A stretch of DNA of 64,000 nt, taken from the NCBI GenBank assembly GCA_041674625.1, contig JBAYVI010000004.1:5057-69056 (forward strand). Direction: 5' to 3'. The position numbers and the translations under genes were made by a program. Shown here in pieces: positions 24,673 to 32,120 of the stretch. The DNA is from BRH-c32 sp041674625. Lineage in GTDB: Bacteria > Bacteroidota > Ignavibacteria > Ignavibacteriales > Melioribacteraceae. The notes beneath the pieces were generated by a model. The model did not search any database and was not told the DNA's origin. It saw only the letters and a list, made by a program, of their open reading frames with translations. Position 1 is the stretch's first letter, and each line of letters begins with the position of its first letter.

Positions 24673-26277
24673 ATGAGCAGACAAATTAAAGAATCGGTAT
24701 TGTTCCGTACCTCTGCGGCTACGGATGTGCAATGCAGCGGCAGGGTTATCCAAGTCGCAGGTTTGAAGTCTATATCTAAAAAAGATATTACAGGCATCTA
24801 CCAATCAATTTACAAGGCAGAGGTTGTTCAGGTATCTACTGTAACAACCTCTTCTATTACACCGGCAGCAGCTACGCTTTATCAGGTGGTAGTTTATGAC
24901 CCAGTTCGTGTAGATCAAAGTTACACAGAGTCACCAAAAATTTACAGATACAAAACAAGTAATGACTTGTCTGTTGAAGGTGCAAATGCTGCTTTACAGC
25001 GTGAGTATATCAACTTACAGTTAATCGCTAAGATTAATGCAGACCCTACTTGCCATGCAACCGCGGCTACATTAACTGGCGGTGCTGGTTTTACTGTAAC
25101 TGATGATGGTGGTTATTACCCTGTTTGGAGTCAATCAATGACTAACGTAAAGGGTATTAACTCCGTTTACACTATTGCTAATCCTGATGGCGGTGGATTC
25201 GCTGGCGATTTAGCCGCTATTACAACTCCTGCTGTGTACTCTTATGGTACAGGCGCTAAGTTGTTACTACAAAATCCAATCGTATCATTTGTGTTTGGTA
25301 ATTTAATATCAGGTGTGCTTGAAGCGCCTCCTGTAACTACTGCTGGACTTCCTGCTGTAAGTGGTCAAAACTATGATGGTTTTATTATCACTTCATTAAA
25401 AGCTGTTCCTGCAATTGCTGTTGGTGGTCAATTAGCTTACCAAGACAGATTATCTACTATTTTCGTAGACAATGGTACTGGTACTGCAACTACCAACTTA
25501 TCAGGATTTAAAGCATTTGAGCGTGTTATGCACAAATTAATGCTTCAGGAATATGTAGATGATGCTTCTGCTGTTATTGAGTTCTTCGATCAGCCTTTAG
25601 TATTTCAAGACCCACTTGGTGCAGCTCCAACCGGAACAGCTAATACATTAGGATGGCAAATGGGACGTTACACGTCTTTAAACCGTACTAATATCGGAAC
25701 TCAAACAATTGTAGCTCCTGTTTTAAGTGCTACTGGTTTGTTGTTAGATCAGGATGATACTGCTAGTGAAGGCTCTCATACTTCTGCTAATCAACAAACT
25801 TTAGGCGATCAGTCTTTTGTGGTTGGTAAATCAGAGTATATGGCAGTTGCTCGTGTGGTTGCTGCCGACTGGACTGACACTCAGTTCTTGTTAGGTATTC
25901 GTAAGAAAGCTGTTTATACTGCTGATTACAATGATTACACTGACTTAGCTGCTATTGGCGGCGCTGCCGCTGACGGTGATTCAATTACTACTTTTGGCAT
26001 TTTAAATAACGATGCAACCGTAGCTACTGACACTGCTGTTAATTTTGCTGATACTGTAAGTTCTTTACTTATGATTAAAGTGGATATTGATGGTAATGTT
26101 ACTACTTGGGCTAATGGAGTATCTTATCCAATTTACTCTGCTGGTACAACTGCTTTAGTGTTAGATGCTGGTGATGAGTTTATTGGATTCTATCAACACC
26201 TTAACATTGGTGGTGGTGACCCTGCTGTAACAATCAGCGAGTTCTTCTGCGTTCCAACAATAGGTTTAATTGCCTAA
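24673..26277 (+). CDS. Virion structural protein (534 aa)
   Basis: A long Ala/Thr/Gly-rich, beta-rich protein with few charges (TTSSITPAAATLYQVVVYDP) and a late jelly-roll-like stretch (DSITTFGILNNDATVATDTA). It has its own upstream element and a strong terminator, suggesting abundant late expression. It could be a decoration, head-fibre or tail protein; sequence alone does not decide. Confidence 0.75.
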   Translation: MSRQIKESVLFRTSAATDVQCSGRVIQVAGLKSISKKDITGIYQSIYKAEVVQVSTVTTSSITPAAATLYQVVVYDPVRVDQSYTESPKIYRYKTSNDLSVEGANAALQREYINLQLIAKINADPTCHATAATLTGGAGFTVTDDGGYYPVWSQSMTNVKGINSVYTIANPDGGGFAGDLAAITTPAVYSYGTGAKLLLQNPIVSFVFGNLISGVLEAPPVTTAGLPAVSGQNYDGFIITSLKAVPAIAVGGQLAYQDRLSTIFVDNGTGTATTNLSGFKAFERVMHKLMLQEYVDDASAVIEFFDQPLVFQDPLGAAPTGTANTLGWQMGRYTSLNRTNIGTQTIVAPVLSATGLLLDQDDTASEGSHTSANQQTLGDQSFVVGKSEYMAVARVVAADWTDTQFLLGIRKKAVYTADYNDYTDLAAIGGAAADGDSITTFGILNNDATVATDTAVNFADTVSSLLMIKVDIDGNVTTWANGVSYPIYSAGTTALVLDAGDEFIGFYQHLNIGGGDPAVTISEFFCVPTIGLIA

Positions 26278-26287
26278 TCAAATATAG

Positions 26288-26313
26288 AAGGGGTGTAAAA
26301 AGCCCCTTTTTTT
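26288..26313 (+). terminator. Rho-independent terminator
   Basis: AAGGGG (26288-26293) pairs with CCCCTT (26303-26308) around TGTAAAAAG, followed by Ts. Confidence 0.85.
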
Positions 26314-26365
26314 CAAATTAATTAATCAGATCGAGATAACATCTTGGTTATAAAAATTAAAAATC

Positions 26366-27064
26366 ATGTATTTACAAAAATTAGGAAACAAGGCGGTATT
26401 ATCAGGAAATCAAAGATTGATTTTTGGTAATGCTTTAGAAGCCGTTAGTCCAAATGATTTGACAACTTTAAGTCAAGTAGAACAGTTGGTTCAGGATGGT
26501 ATTACCACTGACATATTAGACAACAACAACGCCTTTACGGGCGATAATACACATACTGGCACTGAGACGTTCAGTAACGCTACTGGTATAACTACGGATA
26601 TTATATCTGAAAGAACTGCCGGAAATGGCACTACAATTAAAACTCACATTATATCTGCTGGGAGTGCCACTTTGGCTCCTACCGCCGCACAAAGTGGTAG
26701 CGTAATAGCTTTAGCTAAAGCAGACGGGGTTACAGTTACATTACCAGCCTGTTCAACAACTAATATTGGAATACGTTATAGATTTCAAGTAGCCGTTTCG
26801 TGTACAAGTGTGGGCTATGTTATTAACACTACCGGAACCGATGTATTTTTGGGAGGCATATATGGTACTATTCAAGCTCCCGGAGTTGTTAACGATGCTT
26901 TTTTTGGTGTGTCTACTGCTAATAAAACAATTACCCTAAACGCTACTACCACTTGTGGTTTGATTGGCGGATGGGTAGAGGTTGTATGCGTTTCAGGCAC
27001 TCAATGGATGGTAACAGGCGTAACACTTGGAACCGGAACAATTGCAACTCCATTTTCTAATTAA
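26366..27064 (+). CDS. Fibre-like structural protein (232 aa)
   Basis: A short N-terminal anchor is followed by Asn/Thr-rich repeats (NNNAFTGDNTHTGTETFSNA) and a C-terminal beta domain (GSVIALAKADGVTVTLPACS). The architecture is that of a trimeric head or tail fibre. Its C-terminal domain resembles that of the gene at 60858. Confidence 0.7.
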   Translation: MYLQKLGNKAVLSGNQRLIFGNALEAVSPNDLTTLSQVEQLVQDGITTDILDNNNAFTGDNTHTGTETFSNATGITTDIISERTAGNGTTIKTHIISAGSATLAPTAAQSGSVIALAKADGVTVTLPACSTTNIGIRYRFQVAVSCTSVGYVINTTGTDVFLGGIYGTIQAPGVVNDAFFGVSTANKTITLNATTTCGLIGGWVEVVCVSGTQWMVTGVTLGTGTIATPFSN

Positions 27065-27070
27065 TAACTA

Positions 27071-27100
27071 AACAGGCGGCTTAAAACACCGCTTGTTTTA
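27071..27100 (+). terminator. Rho-independent terminator
   Basis: AACAGGCGG (27071-27079) pairs with CCGCTTGTT (27089-27097) with one G-U pair, followed by TTTAAT. Confidence 0.75.
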
Positions 27101-27113
27101 ATATAAAAATAAA

Positions 27114-27659
27114 ATGAGTGTCATATCAGATATTTTTAATGGAACTTTAAACGCTTTAAATAAAGCTGGCGTTGGCGGTAAAACATTAGTTACGCCAATT
27201 ACAGGTTCTCAAATTGCAGTACAAGCTGCTGCTTATGCTAGTGGAGATGTATTGGGTACTGGCAATCCTATTAAGCTGGAAGTCTTTACAAAACATTATG
27301 GTACGGGGATATTACAATCCGTTGTATTAGGTGATTTAGCAAAGCAAGACGGTGCTGTGGGTGTGGTAATATTTAACTCAAATCCAACCGCCACTACTTT
27401 TACTGACAATTCAGCTTTAGATATTGCTGATGCTGATTTACCTAAAATAATTGGCAATGTAGCAATAGCCTCTACTGATTATGCTGATTTTAATGATAGT
27501 AGTATTGCCACTAAAACAGGTGTTGGACTTCCGATTAATAACAATGAATCAGCTTCTTCTTCTGATAAAATTCATATTTGGGTAGCTTTTGTATCAAGAG
27601 ACACTAAGACTTATGGAGCAAATGAATTATCTGCAAACATTGGAATACTACAAGATTAA
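27114..27659 (+). CDS. Beta-rich structural protein (181 aa)
   Basis: Few charges and many Gly/Ala/Thr (ITGSQIAVQAAAYASGDVLG). It overlaps the next gene by one base (TAATG), so the two are translationally coupled and probably act together on the virion surface. No family recognised. Confidence 0.7.
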   Translation: MSVISDIFNGTLNALNKAGVGGKTLVTPITGSQIAVQAAAYASGDVLGTGNPIKLEVFTKHYGTGILQSVVLGDLAKQDGAVGVVIFNSNPTATTFTDNSALDIADADLPKIIGNVAIASTDYADFNDSSIATKTGVGLPINNNESASSSDKIHIWVAFVSRDTKTYGANELSANIGILQD

Positions 27660-28528
27660 TGCCTAATCCAATTGTAAATAGAAGAGTAGTTTTTTCAGGG
27701 GGCCAAGGTTCTCCAGCTCCTACCGTCTCAGTACTGCAACCGTGGTACGATTTACTGTCAGTGAAGCCAAGTGCAGGATTATGGGCTGATTTGCAGACAA
27801 TGGCAGACGGGATGAATACAGATGGGGACTGGGGGGAGTCTGATTTTATTGCTATGTTTGCTGCGCTCGAAACAGATGAGCAGCGGTTAACTCCGTTTAA
27901 GTCTACTAGTGGGGATATTATGGTAAATGATAATTTAGGAATTGGTTCAGCTTTAGTATTAGATGCGAATGGTGCTAATGGTAATGCATCTGGAGTAATA
28001 GACTGTAAATGGAATCCAGTTGATGATGGCGTAAAGTACACTCAAAACTCGTCTTCGTTAATGATGTACGGAAACACAACAACTGACACCGCAATAACAC
28101 ACCCAGTATTAGGCTCATGGTCTAATCCAGATGTCCAGTGTTTTATATCGAGAACACTCACATCTCCATTGATAGGAACTCAGGGAAGAGTGTTAAACGC
28201 AGCTTCAGGAACCACTAATACAACATTCGCAAAATCAGGTTCTAGTGTTCCTTATTTTATAACACAACAAAGAACGTCGTCCAACGCTAACCAAGGTAGT
28301 ATTAACTTGACAAATGGAGCAAATAACACTACTGTATCTTCAGGCATGTCTAATTTTGATTTATTTGCATGTGGAATAAATGACGATACTGGTTTTTTCG
28401 GGCCGGTAGGAACTACTTTGGATATATGCAGAACGGTTATCGCTGGCTCAGGATTAATAAATAAAACAAATGTAGCTGCAAGATTAAACACATTTTTTAC
28501 TTCACGAGGATTATCAATTTTTAGTTAA
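27659..28528 (+). CDS. Putative receptor-binding or fibre-tip protein (289 aa)
   Basis: After an N-terminal segment (VNRRVVFSGGQGSPAPTVSV) the protein is rich in Asn, Ser, Thr and aromatic residues with a lectin-like beta pattern (QRTSSNANQGSINLTNGANN) and ends with a short helix (TNVAARLNTFFTSRGLSIF). This resembles the LamG-like surface proteins found before Bacteroidota phage lysis genes. Function by analogy only. Confidence 0.65.
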   Translation: MPNPIVNRRVVFSGGQGSPAPTVSVLQPWYDLLSVKPSAGLWADLQTMADGMNTDGDWGESDFIAMFAALETDEQRLTPFKSTSGDIMVNDNLGIGSALVLDANGANGNASGVIDCKWNPVDDGVKYTQNSSSLMMYGNTTTDTAITHPVLGSWSNPDVQCFISRTLTSPLIGTQGRVLNAASGTTNTTFAKSGSSVPYFITQQRTSSNANQGSINLTNGANNTTVSSGMSNFDLFACGINDDTGFFGPVGTTLDICRTVIAGSGLINKTNVAARLNTFFTSRGLSIFS

Positions 28529-28539
28529 AACAAATTATT

Positions 28540-28707
28540 ATGACAAAAACAAACATTTTAAACGGACTTGCCGACAAGGTAGCAACGTTTTACACGAACG
28601 AAAACGACACGCTAACAGCGGCACAAGAAACAGAGCTTACTGATCAATTGGCGGCTTATCTGGAAACGGTAAATCCTGATCACAACTACCCGCCAACAAA
28701 CAAATGA
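28540..28707 (+). CDS. Small helical protein (55 aa)
   Basis: ATG 28540 (MTKTNILNGLADKVATFYTN) to TGA 28705, overlapping the next gene by ATGA. Acidic and helical with a proline-rich end. It leads the lysis cassette. Function unknown. Confidence 0.7.
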   Translation: MTKTNILNGLADKVATFYTNENDTLTAAQETELTDQLAAYLETVNPDHNYPPTNK

Positions 28708-29057
28708 TAAAACTATCACTTGTAATATTAAGCCTCGTTTTGTATGTAAGTAATTTCTTTATTTGCAATGCAAAATATCCGGGAGCGTCCAGTGATTGGA
28801 ATATTTTTATTCCCATGGACACCTTACATCATGGTATCTGGGCGGTAATAATTTTAATCTTGTTTATTGCAATGGCATTAAAAACGATCATTGATGTAAC
28901 TGATTTTTTTATTTACACAGGAATACTTTATTGCATTGTTGATGTACTTGCAAGGTTTTCATTAATGCCTTTTTACAGTGAAAATTTATACAAAATAACT
29001 TTAATATCTTGCCCACTTATAGCTTCACTTGTTTATGCTTATAGAAAAAGAAAATAA
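28704..29057 (+). CDS. Multi-pass membrane protein (117 aa)
   Basis: Four hydrophobic segments are visible: LSLVILSLVLYVSNFFI, a central GIWAVIILILFIAMAL, FFIYTGILYCIVDVLA, and a late LISCPLIASLVYA, with a basic C-terminal tip. It sits in front of the endolysin and holin genes, so a role in lysis or membrane targeting is likely but not shown. Confidence 0.7.
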   Translation: MIKLSLVILSLVLYVSNFFICNAKYPGASSDWNIFIPMDTLHHGIWAVIILILFIAMALKTIIDVTDFFIYTGILYCIVDVLARFSLMPFYSENLYKITLISCPLIASLVYAYRKRK

Positions 29058-29349
29058 TATCTTAGAAAACACTTATGTGAAAACAATCGGTAAGGCTGTT
29101 ATTTGGGCTTTTTTTGTTGGCGCTGCATGGCAAAGATTAGAATACAAGATTGATGAAACTACTGAAAAAGTAATTAAAAAAATTGACGAGCATATTATCT
29201 CAGATAAATTTGAGAAGCAAATGTTATCAAATGAATTATCACAACTAAGATCAATGGTTGAAGACGTGCAAGATCAGGTTAAACAAATTAACCCAAACGC
29301 CTTTGTAAGGCCGGACGAAGTTAGAATACAAACTAAACGGAGAAGATAA
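29035..29349 (+). CDS. Membrane-anchored coiled-coil protein, spanin-like (104 aa)
   Basis: I use ATG 29035 (MLIEKENNILENTYVKTIGK), overlapping the previous gene; a TTG lies two codons earlier. A short hydrophobic segment (AVIWAFFVGAAW) precedes a long coiled coil (LRSMVEDVQDQVKQINPNAF) and a basic end. The shape suits an inner-membrane spanin or a lysis accessory. It overlaps the endolysin gene by one base. Confidence 0.65.
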   Translation: MLIEKENNILENTYVKTIGKAVIWAFFVGAAWQRLEYKIDETTEKVIKKIDEHIISDKFEKQMLSNELSQLRSMVEDVQDQVKQINPNAFVRPDEVRIQTKRRR

Positions 29350-29768
29350 TGAAAAAAGTACAATGCTTTAGAACACTCGACAATACTAAGCAATCACTTG
29401 GTGTGTTAATAGTAACCGATGAAACGGGCGTGTTATTCGTATGCCGGACATTAGAACTGCCTTACAAAAATAACGCTCAATCTATCAGCTCTTTTAATCC
29501 GGGTAAATACACCTGTAAATACACTATGTCGCCATCATTTAAGATTAAGACTTATGAGGTAACAGGCGTTCCAGGACGTGCAGGAGTTCGTATTCATTCA
29601 GCAAATTACGTGTCTCAATTACGTGGTTGCATTGCGCTTGGTGACGCTCATAAAGACATTAACGCAGACGGTTTAAGTGACGTTACTCACAGCGGTAATA
29701 CTATTGCTGCATTTGAGAAATTAATGAATTACGAAGACTTTGAATTAGAAATCATTAAGGCTTATTGA
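29349..29768 (+). CDS. DUF5675 family protein, putative endolysin (139 aa)
   Basis: The DUF5675 layout is complete: N-terminal strand VQCFRTLDNTKQSLGVLIV, then RTLELPYKNNAQSISSFNPG, and the signature RIHSANYVSQLRGCIALGD with H83 and C94. The motif resembles the His...Cys arrangement of cell-wall transpeptidase-like folds. The family is common next to phage holins and is the likely wall-degrading enzyme here. The catalytic chemistry is not established to my knowledge. Confidence 0.85.
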   Translation: MKKVQCFRTLDNTKQSLGVLIVTDETGVLFVCRTLELPYKNNAQSISSFNPGKYTCKYTMSPSFKIKTYEVTGVPGRAGVRIHSANYVSQLRGCIALGDAHKDINADGLSDVTHSGNTIAAFEKLMNYEDFELEIIKAY

Positions 29769-29769
29769 T

Positions 29770-30012
29770 ATGAAATTCCCATTTATAACAAAACTATTCG
29801 CATCGCTTGATAACACTACGTTAGGTTATTCAGGCCGTAAATTAACCGCTTTGGCTTCTATAATTGTAGGCGTTTACATTACATACACTTTGCGGGTAGA
29901 CGCTAAATTACACGCTCTTTACGCATGGCAAGTACTGGCTTTGTTGTGTCTTGGTATCGTAACAGTGGAGCAAATTATAAAGTTTAAGAATGGTGGGAAC
30001 AAACCGGAATGA
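29770..30012 (+). CDS. Holin-like membrane protein (80 aa)
   Basis: Two hydrophobic segments, about residues 24-40 (LTALASIIVGVYITYTL) and 51-66 (YAWQVLALLCLGIVTV), flank a short loop, with a charged C-terminus. The size, topology and place directly after the endolysin-like gene support a holin. Confidence 0.75.
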   Translation: MKFPFITKLFASLDNTTLGYSGRKLTALASIIVGVYITYTLRVDAKLHALYAWQVLALLCLGIVTVEQIIKFKNGGNKPE

Positions 30013-30064
30013 ATACCTCCCCTTCCTAATCGCTGCGGTGTTGTTGGTTTGGTGGTGGGTGTGA
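29990..30064 (+). CDS. 24-residue membrane peptide overlapping holin gene
   Basis: ATG 29990 opens a different frame across the end of the holin gene and closes at TGA 30062. A polar start (MVGTNRNEY) leads into LPFLIAAVLLVWWWV, a single strongly hydrophobic helix. Its placement suggests a small lysis regulator, but it may be chance. Confidence 0.4.
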   Translation: MVGTNRNEYLPFLIAAVLLVWWWV

Positions 30065-30134
30065 ATAAAGATATAGGAGTACGCCGAAAATCCTTCAAAG
30101 AGTAGGCAAAATAACTATTGAAAAATAAAGAAAA

Positions 30135-30338
30135 ATGGTTACGTATTACAACAAAAAAGACCTAGTAAGTTTTGGACATTACTTGCTAAGCGAAGAAAGA
30201 AGAATAAGCTTTGAAAACACAGAGAAGCTTTACAAAGAACAAGGGATGAATCCTTTATCAGCAGAGGAGTCATTAAAGCTCGTTCACGACGCTGATTTAG
30301 CTAACTGGATGGAAATCCAAAGAAACAAAAAAGAGTAG
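30135..30338 (+). CDS. Small charged protein (67 aa)
   Basis: Charged helical chain (SFENTEKLYKEQGMNPLSAE). The last gene of the plus-strand lysis unit. The stop is TAG; read-through would enter the hairpin of the opposing tRNA terminator, so TAG is probably a true stop here. Function unknown. Confidence 0.65.
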   Translation: MVTYYNKKDLVSFGHYLLSEERRISFENTEKLYKEQGMNPLSAEESLKLVHDADLANWMEIQRNKKE

Positions 30339-30340
30339 TT

Positions 30341-30372
30341 AAATAAAAAAAACCAACCTTTTACAGTTGGTT
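30341..30372 (-). terminator. Terminator of the tRNA operon
   Basis: On the minus strand AACCAAC pairs with GTTGGTT around an 8-nt loop and is followed by eight Ts. It faces the end of the plus-strand lysis unit. Confidence 0.85.
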
Positions 30373-30518
30373 AATTAGACTAGGTCACGCTACTTACCGA
30401 AATTAATCTAAGTGATGAGGGTTGTATCATCAGCGTTCTCTGACTAAACAAATCTACAAATTATGAAACAATCCACCAAATATTTATTGTTAATTATCGC
30501 AGGGGCGGTTTGAATTTG

Positions 30519-30590
30519 TGGGATAGAGAAGTCACGATCTTCATGTGGTTCGGTTTTACAGACCGTCCAGCTTGCCCTGAGCATTATCCC
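30519..30590 (-). tRNA. tRNA-Tyr (GUA), atypical
   Basis: Acceptor GGGATA pairs with TATCCC, and the anticodon loop is CTGTAAA with anticodon GUA on a CGGT/ACCG stem. The T loop (ATCGTGA) and D arm are unusual, and the variable region is only about 6 nt, whereas bacterial tRNA-Tyr normally has a long arm. CCA is not encoded. It may be a degenerate or specialised tRNA. Confidence 0.7.
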
Positions 30591-30595
30591 TTTTG

Positions 30596-30678
30596 CGGAA
30601 AGTAAAGGAATCGAACCCTCACCAACTACGATGTATCCTAGTTTTCAAGACTAGTCGCCTACCATAGGCATACTTTCC
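30596..30678 (-). tRNA. tRNA-Ser (UGA)
   Basis: Acceptor GGAAAGT/ACTTTCC, D arm GCC/GGC, anticodon stem CTAGT/ACTAG with loop CTTGAAA (anticodon UGA), a long variable arm, T loop TTCGATT, and discriminator G as expected for serine. CCA not encoded. Confidence 0.9.
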
Positions 30679-30683
30679 TTATG

Positions 30684-30754
30684 AGGCTTATATTGGAATC
30701 GAACCAATTACTACTGTTTTGCAGACAGTCAACAATCCATTTGTCTTACAAGCC
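30684..30754 (-). tRNA. tRNA-Cys (GCA)
   Basis: Acceptor GGCTTGT/ATAAGCC, anticodon stem ACTGT/ACAGT with loop CTGCAAA (GCA), T arm ATTGG-TTCGATT-CCAAT, discriminator U as required by cysteinyl-tRNA synthetase. CCA not encoded. Confidence 0.92.
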
Positions 30755-30759
30755 TTATG

Positions 30760-30832
30760 TGTGATCTTTTGGTATCGAACCAAATCCCCCAGTTTTTCAA
30801 ACTGATGCTTCTACCTAGTTAGCTTAGACCAC
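30760..30832 (-). tRNA. tRNA-Phe (GAA)
   Basis: Acceptor GTGGTCT/AGATCAC, D arm GCT/AGC, anticodon stem CAGT/ACTG with loop TTGAAAA (GAA), T arm TTTGG-TTCGATA-CCAAA, discriminator A. CCA not encoded. Confidence 0.92.
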
Positions 30833-30837
30833 ATTTG

Positions 30838-30921
30838 CGGAAGATTGAGTACTCGAAACCCAAACTTTTACATTCAGTTTGTTTAGCAAACAACTACGGA
30901 CACCTATCCGTTTAATCTTCC
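30838..30921 (-). tRNA. tRNA-Ser (GCU)
   Basis: Acceptor GGAAGAT/ATCTTCC, anticodon loop TTGCTAA (GCU), an extended variable region of about 15 nt, T arm TGGGT-TTCGAGT-ACTCA, discriminator G. The top anticodon-stem pair is mismatched. CCA not encoded. Confidence 0.88.
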
Positions 30922-30926
30922 TTTTG

Positions 30927-31001
30927 TACGCCGAGTGGGATTCGAACCCACACTGTTAGGATTTTAAGTCCTTTGTCTCCTACCGATTGCACTACCGGCG
31001 C
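30927..31001 (-). tRNA. tRNA-Leu (UAA) with short variable loop
   Basis: The D arm and anticodon arm closely follow bacterial tRNA-Leu (AATCGGTAG, then CTTAAAA with anticodon UAA), with a G-U first acceptor pair and discriminator A. The variable region is only about 5 nt instead of the long class II arm. T arm GTGGG-TTCGAAT-CCCAC. CCA not encoded. Confidence 0.85.
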
Positions 31002-31006
31002 ATTTG

Positions 31007-31081
31007 TACCCCTGCACAGAATCGAACTGTGACCATTCCTGATCCTAAATCAGGCGCGACTACCAATTGCGCAACAGGGGC
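31007..31081 (-). tRNA. tRNA-Leu (UAG) with short variable loop
   Basis: Acceptor GCCCCTG/CAGGGGT, D loop AATTGGTAG as in bacterial tRNA-Leu, anticodon stem CCTGA/TCAGG with loop TTTAGGA (UAG, reading CUA), T arm CACAG-TTCGATT-CTGTG, discriminator A. The variable region is 6 nt, far shorter than normal for leucine. It is not an amber suppressor, which would need anticodon CUA. Confidence 0.85.
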
Positions 31082-31084
31082 AAA

Positions 31085-31113
31085 TAAAAAAGCCTCAGAA
31101 ATTAATCCGAGGC
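31085..31113 (-). terminator. Hairpin with T tract just upstream of tRNA cluster
   Basis: On the minus strand GAGGC... pairs around an AT-rich loop (GCCTC at 31092-31096, GAGGC at 31109-31113 on the plus strand) and is followed by TTTTTTATTT. It precedes the first tRNA. It may insulate the tRNAs or be a leader attenuator. The gap up to 31273 also holds a small perfect hairpin (CGTTGT-GTA-ACAACG, 31162-31176) and no gene. Confidence 0.6.
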
Positions 31114-31273
31114 CTTGGTAAATTAAATATTTTTATTTTTAATTCATAGAATCCCCGGTAACGTTGTGTAACAACGAACTAAATGATAGGAGACAATATA
31201 AATTATTAATTTTCATACGGCAAATATAACTACTTATTTTTAATCCACCAAAATATTTTTGTAACTTTATTGT

Positions 31274-31795
31274 ATGAAATATTTACCATACATCGCAATC
31301 GCCATCCTACTCATAATCCTGTCATTCCAAACGTGCCAGCCTAAACCGTTGCCAGTAGCTCTAATCAACTCCGACAGCATAGCTAAGCTAGGTTATAATA
31401 AGGGCTATGAGATCGCCAAACTTGAAGATATCGGCAAGGTCAAAGATTCAATCCAAACGCATTACGTTACCAAGTGGAAGGTTTACCGAGAGAAAGCTAT
31501 ACACGATACCATAACCAGGGAGTGTGTGCAAAACTGCGACAGCGCTCTCAATACTCAGTCGGACTACATTTGTCACCTTGAAACTATCAGCGCTCACAAA
31601 GACACGGCAATAACGTATTGGCGTAGTGCGTATAGGGGGGATAGTACGAATGTCAACATGCTCCAATCTGCCATGTCCGACACCGTTAAGTACTTTGGTA
31701 AACGAGTTCGCAGGGGGTACTTTAAAGGATTCCTTCACGGGTTTACGGCTGGGAATGTTACGGGTGGCAGTGTTGTGATGGGAATATCGAGGTAG
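31274..31795 (+). CDS. Membrane-anchored protein, spanin-like (173 aa)
   Basis: An N-terminal hydrophobic anchor (YLPYIAIAILLIILSFQTCQ) is followed by a charged periplasmic-type domain with paired cysteines (RECVQNCDSALN) and a glycine-rich hydrophobic end (FLHGFTAGNVTGGSVVMGIS). The layout resembles Rz-like spanins. The stop is TAG; its 3' end overlaps a convergent gene by 38 bp. Confidence 0.7.
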   Translation: MKYLPYIAIAILLIILSFQTCQPKPLPVALINSDSIAKLGYNKGYEIAKLEDIGKVKDSIQTHYVTKWKVYREKAIHDTITRECVQNCDSALNTQSDYICHLETISAHKDTAITYWRSAYRGDSTNVNMLQSAMSDTVKYFGKRVRRGYFKGFLHGFTAGNVTGGSVVMGISR

Positions 31796-32024
31796 AGTGC
31801 GTTACTAAATAATGCTTTCCAACGCTGGCAACTTTATCAACTTTACTTTTGCAAATAAATCTAGCTACTGCTGTTCCTAATTCCTTTGGATAAGGAACGT
31901 AATGATTGTAACCATTTTTTCTATACATCCATGCGCATTCATAAATAGTTCCGTCTGAAAAAATGTAAAATAGTCTTTCTGACCAGCACCAAATTTGTTT
32001 TTGTTTATTAATAATGTTTGTCAT
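31758..32024 (-). CDS. Small hypothetical protein (88 aa)
   Basis: Trp- and Tyr-rich beta chain (QIWCWSERLFYIFSDGTIYE). It is the last gene of the second minus block and converges on the spanin-like gene with a short overlap. Function unknown. Confidence 0.6.
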   Translation of the reverse strand: MTNIINKQKQIWCWSERLFYIFSDGTIYECAWMYRKNGYNHYVPYPKELGTAVARFICKSKVDKVASVGKHYLVTHSTSIFPSQHCHP

Positions 32025-32120
32025 ATTTTCAATATTTAATATTCGCCACCCTCGAAGCGGCTGTTATTGCTGGTCAGGATGTAAGGTAAAAAAGGCGGTT
32101 GTTAGCCGCCTCTTAAATTA

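Noticed and set aside
31007..31081. tRNA with UAG as possible amber suppressor
   Set aside because: The anticodon itself is UAG, which reads CUA (Leu). An amber suppressor needs anticodon CUA; none is present in the window.
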